A DNA stretch of 64,000 bases. It comes from Immundisolibacter sp. (GTDB taxonomy: Bacteria > Pseudomonadota > Gammaproteobacteria > Immundisolibacterales > Immundisolibacteraceae). Each line of letters opens with the position of its first letter. Position 1 is the first letter of the stretch. The stretch is taken from positions 21,139 through 85,138 of the forward strand of contig NZ_JBFIII010000001.1 in the NCBI RefSeq assembly GCF_041601295.1. The letters are read 5' to 3'. Below, one piece after another: positions 1-9,599 of this stretch. The notes below the pieces were generated by a model. That model saw nothing but the letters and a program-made list of their open reading frames with translations. It did not search any database and was not told the origin of the DNA. Both the position numbers and the translations under genes were made by a program.

Positions 1-1
1 G

Positions 2-1550
<1,549 letters not shown>

Positions 1551-1587
1551 TTCGTCGGCCCTGCCGGCGTGATGGAGCGCCTCACCG

Positions 1588-1956
1588 ATGACCGAACGCC
1601 GCCGCTATACCCGCATCAGCCTGCATGTCCAGGCGGAGTTCGTCAGCCTGGGACGGCGCTGGCCGTGCCAGGCCTTTGACCTGTCTTTGAATGGTGCCCT
1701 GGTCAGCCGCCCGCGAGACTGGGCAGGTGAACTCGGGGAACGCAGCGCGATGAACTTTCGCCTGGATGACGGGGATTGCATTCAGATGGTCGCGATCCTG
1801 CGCCACCAGAGTGCCGACTGCCTGGGTTGGCAGTGCACCGGCATCGACCTGGAAAGCATGGGCGAACTGCGCCGCCTGGTGGAACTCAACCTTGGTGAGC
1901 CGGCTCTGCTGCGGCGCGAGCTGGCCCAGATGATGCGCGACCACGCAGCCGCCTGA
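1588..1956 (+). CDS. Single-domain PilZ protein (c-di-GMP receptor)
   Basis: A 122-residue protein that is essentially one PilZ domain. The two c-di-GMP contact motifs are present: RxxxR near the N-terminus (R5 to R9) and DxSxxG at D31, S33 and G36. Both being intact argues that it binds cyclic di-GMP, so it probably links that second messenger to motility, surface polymer production or another output. No diguanylate cyclase or flagellar gene is nearby, so its partner is unknown. It lies 37 bases after the Smr gene and could be the last gene of the trxB transcript. Confidence 0.9.
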   Translation: MTERRRYTRISLHVQAEFVSLGRRWPCQAFDLSLNGALVSRPRDWAGELGERSAMNFRLDDGDCIQMVAILRHQSADCLGWQCTGIDLESMGELRRLVELNLGEPALLRRELAQMMRDHAAA

Positions 1957-2262
1957 GGATACAGTCGGCGCCGGCTTTGGTCGGAGCTGTGTCGAGTGCT
2001 GGGCGCCGGCCCGGGGTCGATCGGTCTATACGCCAGAGTTTCCGCTACCGTGCGCTGCGGGTGTCGTGTTGGCCTGAGCGGGCGCTGGCGCCGGGGGCGC
2101 CCCAACGCTGATTGGTCCCGCACTGGCCCAAGTTTCCTGAATTGTTTGCAGTGCGTGCCGGTGGCAAGTCGGTTCATTGGCGCCGCTTCGGTGATAATCC
2201 ATCAACCCAGCTGTTTCAGTTTTATCGGGTAGAAGCCTTGCGCTTGTGCCGTCCAGGTCCTT
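1957..2262. other. Intergenic region, no gene recognised
   Basis: About 306 bases between the PilZ gene and the ABC exporter operon, both on the plus strand. Short open frames exist but have no convincing start context or recognisable product. It probably holds the promoter of the ABC pair. A GC-rich self-complementary stretch near 2088-2102 could form a short hairpin, but no run of T follows, so I do not call a terminator. Confidence 0.4.
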
Positions 2263-3144
2263 ATGAGCGTCATCCTAGAAGTTCGCAATCTGATCAAGGA
2301 GTATCCCGGCGTGCGGGCGGTCGCGGACGTGAGTTTCAGCGTTGCCAGCGGCACCTGTTTTGGCCTGCTGGGCCCTAATGGTGCCGGCAAGACCACCACG
2401 GTGGAAATCATGGAGGGTATCTGTCGGCCTACCGCCGGGCAGGTGCTATACCGCGGTGAGGTGTTGGGCAAGCAGTTTCGTGCCGAGGCAGGCATTCAGT
2501 TTCAGTCGACCGCGCTACAGGATTTTCTGACCGTGCGCGAGACGCTGGAGTTGTTTCACCGTCTTTATCCGCGGCGGGCAGACCTGGAAACGCTGATCGA
2601 TCTGTGCCAGCTGCGCGACCTGCTGGAGCGCGATAATCGCAAGCTGTCCGGTGGTCAGCGCCAGCGCCTGTTGCTGGCGATCGCGCTGGTCAACGATCCG
2701 GACATCGTGTTCCTGGACGAGCCGACCACGGGTCTCGACCCACAGGCGCGGCGCAGTTTCTGGAGCCTGGTGCAGGACATCAAGGCGCGGGGCAAGACGG
2801 TGCTTCTGACCACGCACTATATGGAGGAGGCCTATGTCCTGTGCGACGAGATCGCCATCATGGATCGCGGCCAGATCATTGCCCAGGGCTCGCCGGGCGC
2901 GCTGCTGGCGGCGCATTTCGAGGACGTCATCCTGACCCTGCCAAAGGCCGATTTCGAGCCGGGTGCACAGTTCGACGCCGCGCTGCTGGATGCCGGTGAG
3001 CTGTGGGAGGTGTCGACGCGAGATATCCCGGCGGCGCTGCGATCACTCGCAGGCAGCGGTGCCCGGCTGGATCGTTTGCGCATCCGCGAGCGCACGCTCG
3101 AAGACCTGTTTCTGGAACTCACGGGCCGCGACCTGCGCGCCTGA
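2263..3144 (+). CDS. ABC transporter ATP-binding protein (ABC-2 exporter type)
   Basis: A 293-residue cytoplasmic ATPase that powers the membrane protein encoded 19 bases downstream. It has Walker A GPNGAGKTT at 37-45, the signature LSGGQ at 128-132 followed by RQR, and Walker B with the catalytic glutamate (IVFLDEP) at 148-154, then the D-loop GLD and the H-loop in TTHYMEEA. The C-terminal ~80 residues are the usual ABC-2 accessory extension, ending in RTLEDLFLELTGRDL, as in the CcmA/DrrA-type family. The substrate cannot be read from sequence; drugs, lipids or polysaccharides are all possible. Confidence 0.93.
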   Translation: MSVILEVRNLIKEYPGVRAVADVSFSVASGTCFGLLGPNGAGKTTTVEIMEGICRPTAGQVLYRGEVLGKQFRAEAGIQFQSTALQDFLTVRETLELFHRLYPRRADLETLIDLCQLRDLLERDNRKLSGGQRQRLLLAIALVNDPDIVFLDEPTTGLDPQARRSFWSLVQDIKARGKTVLLTTHYMEEAYVLCDEIAIMDRGQIIAQGSPGALLAAHFEDVILTLPKADFEPGAQFDAALLDAGELWEVSTRDIPAALRSLAGSGARLDRLRIRERTLEDLFLELTGRDLRA

Positions 3145-3163
3145 CCCCGCTGGAGTGCCTGCC

Positions 3164-4186
3164 GTGCTGCGCCGTTATCTGGCCCTGACCCATGCCCGCA
3201 ACATGGAGTTTCTGCGTGACCGCGCATCGCTGGGCTGGAACCTGCTGTTCCCGCTGGTGATGGTGGCCGGACTGGCGGTGATCCTGGGCGGTCCGCCGCG
3301 ACCGCTGTTCAAGGTGGCGGTCATCGGCGCCGGCGAGCCGGTGGCGGTCAGTACTCATCCGTTTCTGGGCACACGCTATGCCGAGTTCTTTGCCCTGGCG
3401 GCCGACCAGCGCGAGGCTGCCGTGGCCAAGGTGGGGCGCCATCGCCTGGACATGTTGATCGATTTCAGCGCCGCACCGCGTTACTGGATCAATCCGGAGT
3501 CGCCCAAAGGCTATGTGCTGGAACGGTTGCTGGTGGCGGCCGGTGGGCCGTCGCTGGCGCATGGCGCGGTACCGGGCCGGCCGATCCGCTACATCGATTT
3601 CCTGCTGCCCGGCATCCTGGGCATGAACATGATGTTCTCGTGCCTGTGGGGCGTGGGCTACGTGGTGGTCCGCTACCGCAAAAGCGGCTTTCTGAAACGC
3701 CTGAACGCCACGCCGGTGCGGCCAATCGAGTTCATCCTGGCGCAGCTGACCTCGCGTCTGGCGCTGATCATGGGGATCACGCTGGTCGTATACGTGGGCA
3801 CCGACTGGGTAATCGGCTTTCGCATGGAGGGCTCGCACACATTGCTGCTGCTGGTGGCCACGCTCGGGGCGCTGGCGATGATCGCCATGGGTTTCGTGGT
3901 GGCGGCGTTCGTCACCAGCGAGGAGCTGGCGGGCGGAATTCTGAACCTGGTGTCCTGGCCGATGATGCTGCTGTCCGGGGTGTGGTTCTCGATGGAGGGC
4001 AGCCAGCCCTGGCTACAGCAACTGGCAGCTGTGTTTCCGCTCACCCACCTGGTGGGCGCGGCGCGCGCCATCATGCTGGACGGTGCCGGCGTGCGCGAGG
4101 TAGCGGCGCAGGTCCTGACGCTGGGCGGGATGACGGTGGCGTTTCTGGTTATCGGTGCCCGTATTTTTCGCTGGCGGGCCGACTGA
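3164..4186 (+). CDS. ABC-2 type transporter permease
   Basis: A 340-residue membrane subunit partnering the ATPase just upstream. It has the ABC-2 layout: one N-terminal membrane helix after a short cytoplasmic segment, a large periplasmic domain (roughly residues 50-130), then about five more helices, with the family-typical PGILGMNMMFSCLWG segment after the domain and SWPMMLLSGVWFS near the C-terminus. I use a GTG start at 3164, which has GGAG 9 bases upstream and begins just after the ATPase stop. The open frame extends further upstream but there it overlaps the ATPase and looks non-coding. Confidence 0.9.
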   Translation: MLRRYLALTHARNMEFLRDRASLGWNLLFPLVMVAGLAVILGGPPRPLFKVAVIGAGEPVAVSTHPFLGTRYAEFFALAADQREAAVAKVGRHRLDMLIDFSAAPRYWINPESPKGYVLERLLVAAGGPSLAHGAVPGRPIRYIDFLLPGILGMNMMFSCLWGVGYVVVRYRKSGFLKRLNATPVRPIEFILAQLTSRLALIMGITLVVYVGTDWVIGFRMEGSHTLLLLVATLGALAMIAMGFVVAAFVTSEELAGGILNLVSWPMMLLSGVWFSMEGSQPWLQQLAAVFPLTHLVGAARAIMLDGAGVREVAAQVLTLGGMTVAFLVIGARIFRWRAD

Positions 4187-4281
4187 AGCTGCGCCGGTTC
4201 ATCCGGCTGTTCGGCGCGTGATGTGGCGCGCGTCGAGAAATCCGGGATGGACTGACTCAGCACTTAACCCAGGGGGTAGTA

Positions 4282-5775
4282 GTGACTCAGGCGACCTCAG
4301 CATTCGAAGACACGGCCGCCGGTGGTACGCCAAAGGGCATCTGGAAGGTGATCGGCGCCTCGGCCGCCGGCACCATGATCGAATGGTACGACTTCTACAT
4401 CTTTGGCAGCCTGGCCATGGTGATCTCGCCACTGTTCTACCCGCCTGGCGATGACACGCTGGCGTTGATCGCCTACCTGTCGACGTTTGCGGTCGGCTTC
4501 GTGGTGCGGCCATTCGGGGCGCTGTTCTTTGGCCGCATCGGCGACCGCGTGGGGCGCAAGTACGCCTTCCTCATGACACTGTTGATCATGGGCGGCGCGA
4601 CGGCGCTGGTGGGTTTCTTGCCCACGTACGAGACCATCGGTATCGCCGCGCCTGTCGCGTTGTTGCTGATCCGCGTATTGCAGGGTCTGGCGCTGGGTGG
4701 CGAGTATGGCGGGGCGGCGGTGTATGTCGCCGAGCATGTGCCGGATCATCGCCGCGGGTTCTATACCAGCTTCATCCAGATCACGGCCACGCTTGGTTTG
4801 TTCGTTTCCCTGGCGGTGATTCTGGCCATCCAGGGGACCATGAGTCCGGAAGCGTTTGCGGAATGGGGCTGGCGTTTGCCGTTCATCTTCTCGCTGCTTC
4901 TGGTGGCGGTGTCGTTCTATATGCGTGTGCGGATGAAGGAGTCGCCGATCTTTGAGCAGCTGCGCGAGCGAGGGATGACGTCGGCGGCACCGATCCGCGA
5001 GGCATTCACCGAGCCGAAGAACCTCAAGCGCGCGTTGGTTTCCCTGTTTGGCGCCACCGCGGCGCAGGGCGTGATCTGGTACACAGGCCAGTTCTACGCC
5101 CTGTTTTACCTTCAGACCATCCTTAACGTACACGGGCCGGCCGCCAATACCATCGTGGCTGGCGCGTTGCTGCTGGGCATGCCGTTCTTTGTGCTGTGCG
5201 GCGCCTTGTCGGACCGGGTCGGCCGCAAGAAGTTGTTGCTGGCTGGGTTTGCACTGGCGGTGGTGAGCTATTTGCCCATTTATGGCGCCATGCGTGACGT
5301 GGCAGGGTCGGACGTCACCACGGTGGTGTCGCAGCGGGATCCGGTGACCGGCGCCCACGCCCTGACGCCGATGACGGCACACGGCGACCGGCTCGTGCCG
5401 GCGCCCAAGGTGCTGACCGGCCTTGGCGTCAGCGAGGTGCTCCGTGACCCGACCGCGCTCAAGTTGATGGGCCTGGTATGGCTGCAAGTGCTGCTGGTGA
5501 CGCTGGTGTACGGTCCGATCGCTGCCTATCTGGTCGAGGCGTTTCCGGCGCGCATTCGCTATACCGCCATGTCGTTGCCGTACCACATCGGTAATGGCGT
5601 GTTCGGCGGCCTGCTGCCGGTAATCGGGCTGACTCTGGTGGCCAGCACCGGCAATATCCACGCTGGGCTGTACTATCCGATGGCGATTGCGGCGATGAGT
5701 CTGGTAGTGGGTGCCCTGTTTCTGCCGGAGACGCACCGCACGCGTATCTGGCAGGAAGCGGACCAATCGGACTGA
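4282..5775 (+). CDS. MFS transporter, metabolite:H+ symporter (MHS) family
   Basis: A 497-residue inner-membrane symporter with twelve predicted helices. The N-terminus matches the MHS subgroup that includes ShiA, ProP, KgtP and citrate carriers: the GTMIEWYDFYIFG helix 1 signature, the GDRVGRK loop motif and LQGLALGGEYGGAA in helix 4. It carries an extra hydrophilic insertion of about 60 residues (from DVAGSDVTTVVSQ) in the second half, seen in a subset of these carriers. The GTG start has an AGGGGG ribosome site about 6 bases upstream. The hydrolase gene begins 12 bases after its stop, so the transported compound may feed that enzyme. The substrate is unknown; organic acids are the usual cargo. 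Confidence 0.92.
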   Translation: MTQATSAFEDTAAGGTPKGIWKVIGASAAGTMIEWYDFYIFGSLAMVISPLFYPPGDDTLALIAYLSTFAVGFVVRPFGALFFGRIGDRVGRKYAFLMTLLIMGGATALVGFLPTYETIGIAAPVALLLIRVLQGLALGGEYGGAAVYVAEHVPDHRRGFYTSFIQITATLGLFVSLAVILAIQGTMSPEAFAEWGWRLPFIFSLLLVAVSFYMRVRMKESPIFEQLRERGMTSAAPIREAFTEPKNLKRALVSLFGATAAQGVIWYTGQFYALFYLQTILNVHGPAANTIVAGALLLGMPFFVLCGALSDRVGRKKLLLAGFALAVVSYLPIYGAMRDVAGSDVTTVVSQRDPVTGAHALTPMTAHGDRLVPAPKVLTGLGVSEVLRDPTALKLMGLVWLQVLLVTLVYGPIAAYLVEAFPARIRYTAMSLPYHIGNGVFGGLLPVIGLTLVASTGNIHAGLYYPMAIAAMSLVVGALFLPETHRTRIWQEADQSD

Positions 5776-5787
5776 CCTGGAGCGCGC

Positions 5788-6645
5788 ATGGCCGCGGTAG
5801 AAGAACACCATATCAAGTTGAGTTGCGGCGACAACCGTTACCTCGAAGCGGGCGATGGCCCGCCGTTGTTGCTGGTGCACGGCATGGGCGTGGCGACCAG
5901 TGCCAACAGCGTGGAGATGCTGATCCCGCACCTGGCGCCGCGTTTCCGGGTCCTGGCGCCGGACCTGCTCGGCTTTGGCCTGGGCACGCGGCAGGTTGAG
6001 GCGGGCCCCACGTTTGGCCTGATCCTGGAGCAACTGCGCGAGTTCATGGATCGCCTGGGGCTGGCGCAGGTGCACTGGGTCGGCCACAGCCTGGGCGGCT
6101 GGCTGGGCGGGCTGTTCGCTTACCAGAGCCCACAGCGTCTGGGCCGCCTGGTGATGCTGTGCGGTGCCGGCCTGAACCGCGAGCCGGCGCCCGGTGTCGG
6201 CGCCAGATTGCAGCCGTCGCGGGAACAATTGCGCGAACTGGTGCGCGGCTGGCTGAGTGACCCAGGCCGGCTGAGCACAACCGAACTGGAACGCGTGGTC
6301 GATGGCATGCGCGCGGCTGCCGCGGCGCCGGGTGCTGCCGACAGTCTCGACGCCCTGCTGGCGCAGATGCAGTCGGTCGCGGTGCGCGAGCGCTACATGC
6401 TGCACCGGCGCATGCCGTATATCAGCGTGCCCGTGCTGATGGCGTGGGGCGAGCATGACGCGCTCGACCCGTACCCGACCTGGAGCGCCGAGTTCGACGC
6501 CCTGGGCGGCGACATGCACCGCTCCAGCAAGCCCTGGGCACCTGCGGGCGCCCGCTTTGCCAAGCTGCCTTGCGGACATCATCCGCAGTGGGAACTGCCG
6601 CAGCAGGCGGCGGCCCTGGCGGGCGATTTCCTGCTCGGGTCCTGA
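5788..6645 (+). CDS. Alpha/beta-fold hydrolase
   Basis: A 285-residue cytoplasmic hydrolase. The oxyanion region LLVHGMG lies at 28-34, the nucleophile elbow GHSLGG at 99-104 with Ser101, a candidate acid at D224 or D227 (GEHDALD) and a catalytic His near 264-265 (CGHHPQWE). The layout resembles meta-cleavage-product hydrolases and haloperoxidase-like esterases, but no residue fixes the substrate. It sits between an MHS transporter (12 bases upstream) and a sulfotransferase (33 bases downstream), so the three are probably one operon for uptake and conversion of an organic compound. Confidence 0.88.
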   Translation: MAAVEEHHIKLSCGDNRYLEAGDGPPLLLVHGMGVATSANSVEMLIPHLAPRFRVLAPDLLGFGLGTRQVEAGPTFGLILEQLREFMDRLGLAQVHWVGHSLGGWLGGLFAYQSPQRLGRLVMLCGAGLNREPAPGVGARLQPSREQLRELVRGWLSDPGRLSTTELERVVDGMRAAAAAPGAADSLDALLAQMQSVAVRERYMLHRRMPYISVPVLMAWGEHDALDPYPTWSAEFDALGGDMHRSSKPWAPAGARFAKLPCGHHPQWELPQQAAALAGDFLLGS

Positions 6646-6678
6646 TTAAACCGAAAAACACATGGAGGAGTTAACTGC

Positions 6679-7590
6679 ATGAGTACAGTCCAGCCGCTAC
6701 AGCGACCACGTTCCATCCAGCAGATGCTGGAGCGCGTCCAGCACATGATCACAATGGAAAGCATCGGCCAGGCATTCGCGTTCGAGCCACGGGCCAGCGA
6801 CGTGTTCATCGCCACTTTTCCCAAGAGCGGCACCACCTGGTTACAGCAGATCGTGCACGGCCTGCGCACCGGTGGCGACATGGCCTTCGACGAGATTACC
6901 GAGGTGGTGCCGTGGCTGGAGACGGCGCTGGACCTGGGCCTGGACATCAACGCGCCGCAGCGGGCCGAGCCACGCGCCTACAAATGTCACCTGCCGTGGC
7001 CGATGATTCCCAAGGGTGGGCGTTATGTGCTGGCAGTGCGCGATCCACGCGACGTACTGGTGTCGCAGTACCACTTCTGGAACGGCTGGTTCTTCGAGAC
7101 CGGCAGCGTCAGTGTCGAAGACCTTGCCCGGGGGCTGTTCCTGAACGAGGAGTTGCCGTTTAACTACTACCGCCACCTGCAATCCTGGTGGCCGGAACGT
7201 CAGCAGCCGCAGGTGCTGATGCTGTGCTATGAGTCCATGCTGGCCGATCCGCAGGCGGCCATCCGTCGTATCGCCGACTTCATCGGCGTGACGCTGAATG
7301 AGGCGCTGCTGAGCCGCGTGCTGGAGCAGTCGTCGGTCGAGTTCATGCGCGCCCATGCCCGCCAGTTCGACGACCACCTGCTGCGCGATGCGCGCGACGA
7401 AGTCTGTGGCCTGCCGCCGGGCACGGTCGGTGGCAGCAAGGTACGCGCCGGGCGCGCCGGTGGCCACGTGGCGGAACTGACGGACGCAGTGCGGGCCGAA
7501 CTGGACGCGGCCTGGCAGCGCGAGATCGCCGGCCCACTGGGACTGGCGGATTACGCCGCGCTGCGGCGGGCGTTGGACGCGGGTGCCTGA
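6679..7590 (+). CDS. PAPS-dependent sulfotransferase
   Basis: A 303-residue cytosolic-type sulfotransferase that would move a sulfuryl group from PAPS to an alcohol, phenol or amine. The 5'-phosphosulfate loop TFPKSGTTW is at 46-54, a catalytic His candidate sits in KCHLPW (H104), and the 3'-phosphate binding motif RDPRDVLVSQYHFW spans 121-134. A C-terminal glycine-rich KVRAGRAGGH segment corresponds to the second PAPS contact. A strong GGAGGAG ribosome site precedes the ATG. Such enzymes are common in animals and actinobacteria and less so in gammaproteobacteria. The link to the neighbouring hydrolase and carrier is inferred from spacing. Confidence 0.92.
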   Translation: MSTVQPLQRPRSIQQMLERVQHMITMESIGQAFAFEPRASDVFIATFPKSGTTWLQQIVHGLRTGGDMAFDEITEVVPWLETALDLGLDINAPQRAEPRAYKCHLPWPMIPKGGRYVLAVRDPRDVLVSQYHFWNGWFFETGSVSVEDLARGLFLNEELPFNYYRHLQSWWPERQQPQVLMLCYESMLADPQAAIRRIADFIGVTLNEALLSRVLEQSSVEFMRAHARQFDDHLLRDARDEVCGLPPGTVGGSKVRAGRAGGHVAELTDAVRAELDAAWQREIAGPLGLADYAALRRALDAGA

Positions 7591-7743
7591 GGCGGCTACA
7601 AGCCCTCTTTGCGTAGCTTGGCCCGAGTGTCCTGCGAGCTTCCCTCCCTATCCCGTGGATCTAGAATGTCTTGTCGGTGCAAGCGGCCAGATGCGGAACA
7701 GCCCCGCACGGGGCGCGACCTGTGCCATGTCGAGGGCCTGAGC

Positions 7744-8295
7744 TCAATCCGGCGCAAAGCGCGCCGTGTTCCGGAAGATCGGCGTGTCGTTCAGAAACGG
7801 CATTTCCTCGGCCACGTGGCAGGACATGCACGCGTCGCGGCTGGACTGGAACGCCTTACGCGCCTGAGCGACATCTTCGGCGCGCAGTGCGTCGGCCAGC
7901 GGCTGCCAGGCGGTGTCGAGAAACAAGGCCTCGGCATTGGGCGTACGGTTCGGACGTTTCATCAACGCGACATCGAGCACGCTGCGCAGCTTGCCCCAGT
8001 GGTGCAGCCCGAGCGCCCAGTTGTGATCCACGATGGCCTGGTATACCTGCTCAAAGCGGTAGCCGATCTGCCACATCTGCTGGTCGGTGCCGCCGGCGTA
8101 GATCTGGATACGCCGGAAGCGTTCCTGATCTGCGTCAGCGTCCAGCAGCCAGTTGGCGCCTGGTGGTTTGGCTTGGCTTTGTTGCAGTCCCGGAATGCCT
8201 TTCGGTAGCCGCGGCGCCTCGCTCGCGGCATGGGCAAGCGGTGTCCCCAGGCACAGTGGCAGTGCTATTGCTATCAGTCCCTTATGGTGTTTCAC
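7744..8295 (-). CDS. Exported mono-haem c-type cytochrome, cytochrome c'-like
   Basis: A 183-residue protein with a signal peptide ending near AHA (residues 21-23) and one haem attachment site, CMSCH, at 156-160. A C-terminal CxxCH after a predicted helical bundle is the layout of cytochrome c' and related small cytochromes, in which haem sits near the end of a four-helix bundle. The distal ligand cannot be assigned. It starts with GTG, supported by AGGAG 7-8 bases upstream. It is convergent with the sulfotransferase and has no electron-transfer partner next door, so its role (electron transfer or NO binding) is open. Confidence 0.8.
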   Translation of the reverse strand: MKHHKGLIAIALPLCLGTPLAHAASEAPRLPKGIPGLQQSQAKPPGANWLLDADADQERFRRIQIYAGGTDQQMWQIGYRFEQVYQAIVDHNWALGLHHWGKLRSVLDVALMKRPNRTPNAEALFLDTAWQPLADALRAEDVAQARKAFQSSRDACMSCHVAEEMPFLNDTPIFRNTARFAPD

Positions 8296-8451
8296 GTTGC
8301 TTCTCCTGGTTGATGGCAGAAAAGCGCCTCACGTACGTTATGTTTGAACCAGCACACTACCAAGCCATGCGCTGGCGGACCGGGGAGTCAGTGAAGTCTT
8401 CTCACTCGATGTACGCCGGGTGACTGAGGCCGCACACGTCGCTCGCGGCAC

Positions 8452-9579
8452 TCAGGCTCGGCGTTGGCCTTGATGCCTCGCGGTGTGTAGCGCTCCCCGC
8501 AGGCGCCGTCTGAGCGTCTTGTGGAATAACTTCCAGCGTTCGCGCCGCACAGATCGGCGAAGGGCTTTGCGTATCGCCGCATGCAAGGGCGAGTTCGGAT
8601 CGGTTCGGGCCAGGGCGCGCAGGTTCTGTCGCCACAGGATGCGCGCGACCTCGCCTGGCATGGCCACGGCGGCTACCTGTGCAGGATCAAGCGGGTGGGG
8701 GAAGCTGGCACAGCGCGACAAAGCCCCGGCTATGTGCAGGTTGGTCATGGTCAGAAGGCATTTTCGGCAACGGCCGCAGTTGTACGCCTCGTTGGGGTTC
8801 TCGTAACACACGCGAAGATGGCGCAGCGCCAGGTCGTGTCCGGCCAGATATCGCACTTTGTCGAGGCGGGTGGCCTCGCAGCCGTCGTGCACGAGGTCGA
8901 GCGACTCGCTGGACCACAATGGGTCGAGTAGCGGGTGCGATCCCCAGGGAAACAGCTCGGCATAGCCGTAACTCGACGCGATGTAGACCTGTCGGAACTG
9001 GCCGGTCAGCAGATGCGCCACGGCGGCCAGCGCGGCGCCATGGGTCACGCCCCACTCGACGTGACTGTCCAGGTGGGTTCGCAAGTCGGTCTCGATTTCC
9101 ACCAAGCCCTTGCCAAGCGCGGTGGCCACTTCGCGCACGGCTGCTGACACCCGGCTGCGCAGCGCCGGCTTATCGAGTGGTACGTCGTATCCATGCACAA
9201 ATATCAGATCGGTAATGACGTCCCGGTGCTTGAGAAGCGTGTAGAAAGAATCAACACCGCCGGTGAAGAAACATCCCACCCGGGTTCCCGAAGGCGCGGA
9301 TGTCATTTCGGTCATGCATTGCACTTTGATGCGCTGTAAAGCGGACATCCAGGCACCGTGGATGTCCTGAATACTGCCCAATGCAGCGCGCAAGCGCGGG
9401 TCGATGCTGCCCGGAACCAGCAGATCGGACCCGCGGCGCATAGCGGGCAGCAGGTCGGCGGCAATCTGGGCTGCTGCGCAGGGCAGTAATTCAACGTGGT
9501 CCGATGCAAAGCGAACCGGCCGCGCCCACTCATCCTGCCCAAGGTTGAACTCGACGACCGAGGTCATGCTGGTTGCCAT
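8452..9579 (-). CDS. PP-loop ATP pyrophosphatase, QueC-like, function unknown
   Basis: A 375-residue protein. The motif FTGGVDS at 105-111 is the PP-loop of N-type ATP pyrophosphatases, which adenylate a substrate before amidation, thiolation or similar chemistry. Four cysteines (258, 268, 271, 274; the last three as CGRCRKC) resemble the zinc site of QueC, the 7-cyano-7-deazaguanine synthase. The rest, including about 90 extra N-terminal residues and a basic C-terminal tail after about 320, does not look like QueC. No other queuosine genes are nearby. The ATG at 9579 lies 20 bases after the upstream gene; a longer frame into that gene is rejected. The two genes probably form an operon. The product is unknown. 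Confidence 0.8.
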   Translation of the reverse strand: MATSMTSVVEFNLGQDEWARPVRFASDHVELLPCAAAQIAADLLPAMRRGSDLLVPGSIDPRLRAALGSIQDIHGAWMSALQRIKVQCMTEMTSAPSGTRVGCFFTGGVDSFYTLLKHRDVITDLIFVHGYDVPLDKPALRSRVSAAVREVATALGKGLVEIETDLRTHLDSHVEWGVTHGAALAAVAHLLTGQFRQVYIASSYGYAELFPWGSHPLLDPLWSSESLDLVHDGCEATRLDKVRYLAGHDLALRHLRVCYENPNEAYNCGRCRKCLLTMTNLHIAGALSRCASFPHPLDPAQVAAVAMPGEVARILWRQNLRALARTDPNSPLHAAIRKALRRSVRRERWKLFHKTLRRRLRGALHTARHQGQRRA

Positions 9580-9599
9580 GGCGGTGGTTTTTCGGTGAT

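Noticed and set aside
4297..6582. A 761-residue open frame on the minus strand
   Set aside because: It lies fully antisense to the MHS carrier and hydrolase genes, has no domains and shows the His/Gln/Arg-rich composition typical of antisense frames in GC-rich DNA.
7701..7714. GC-rich palindrome GCCCCG-CA-CGGGGC between convergent genes
   Set aside because: The loop of two bases is too small and no T tract follows on either strand, so a terminator call is not supported.
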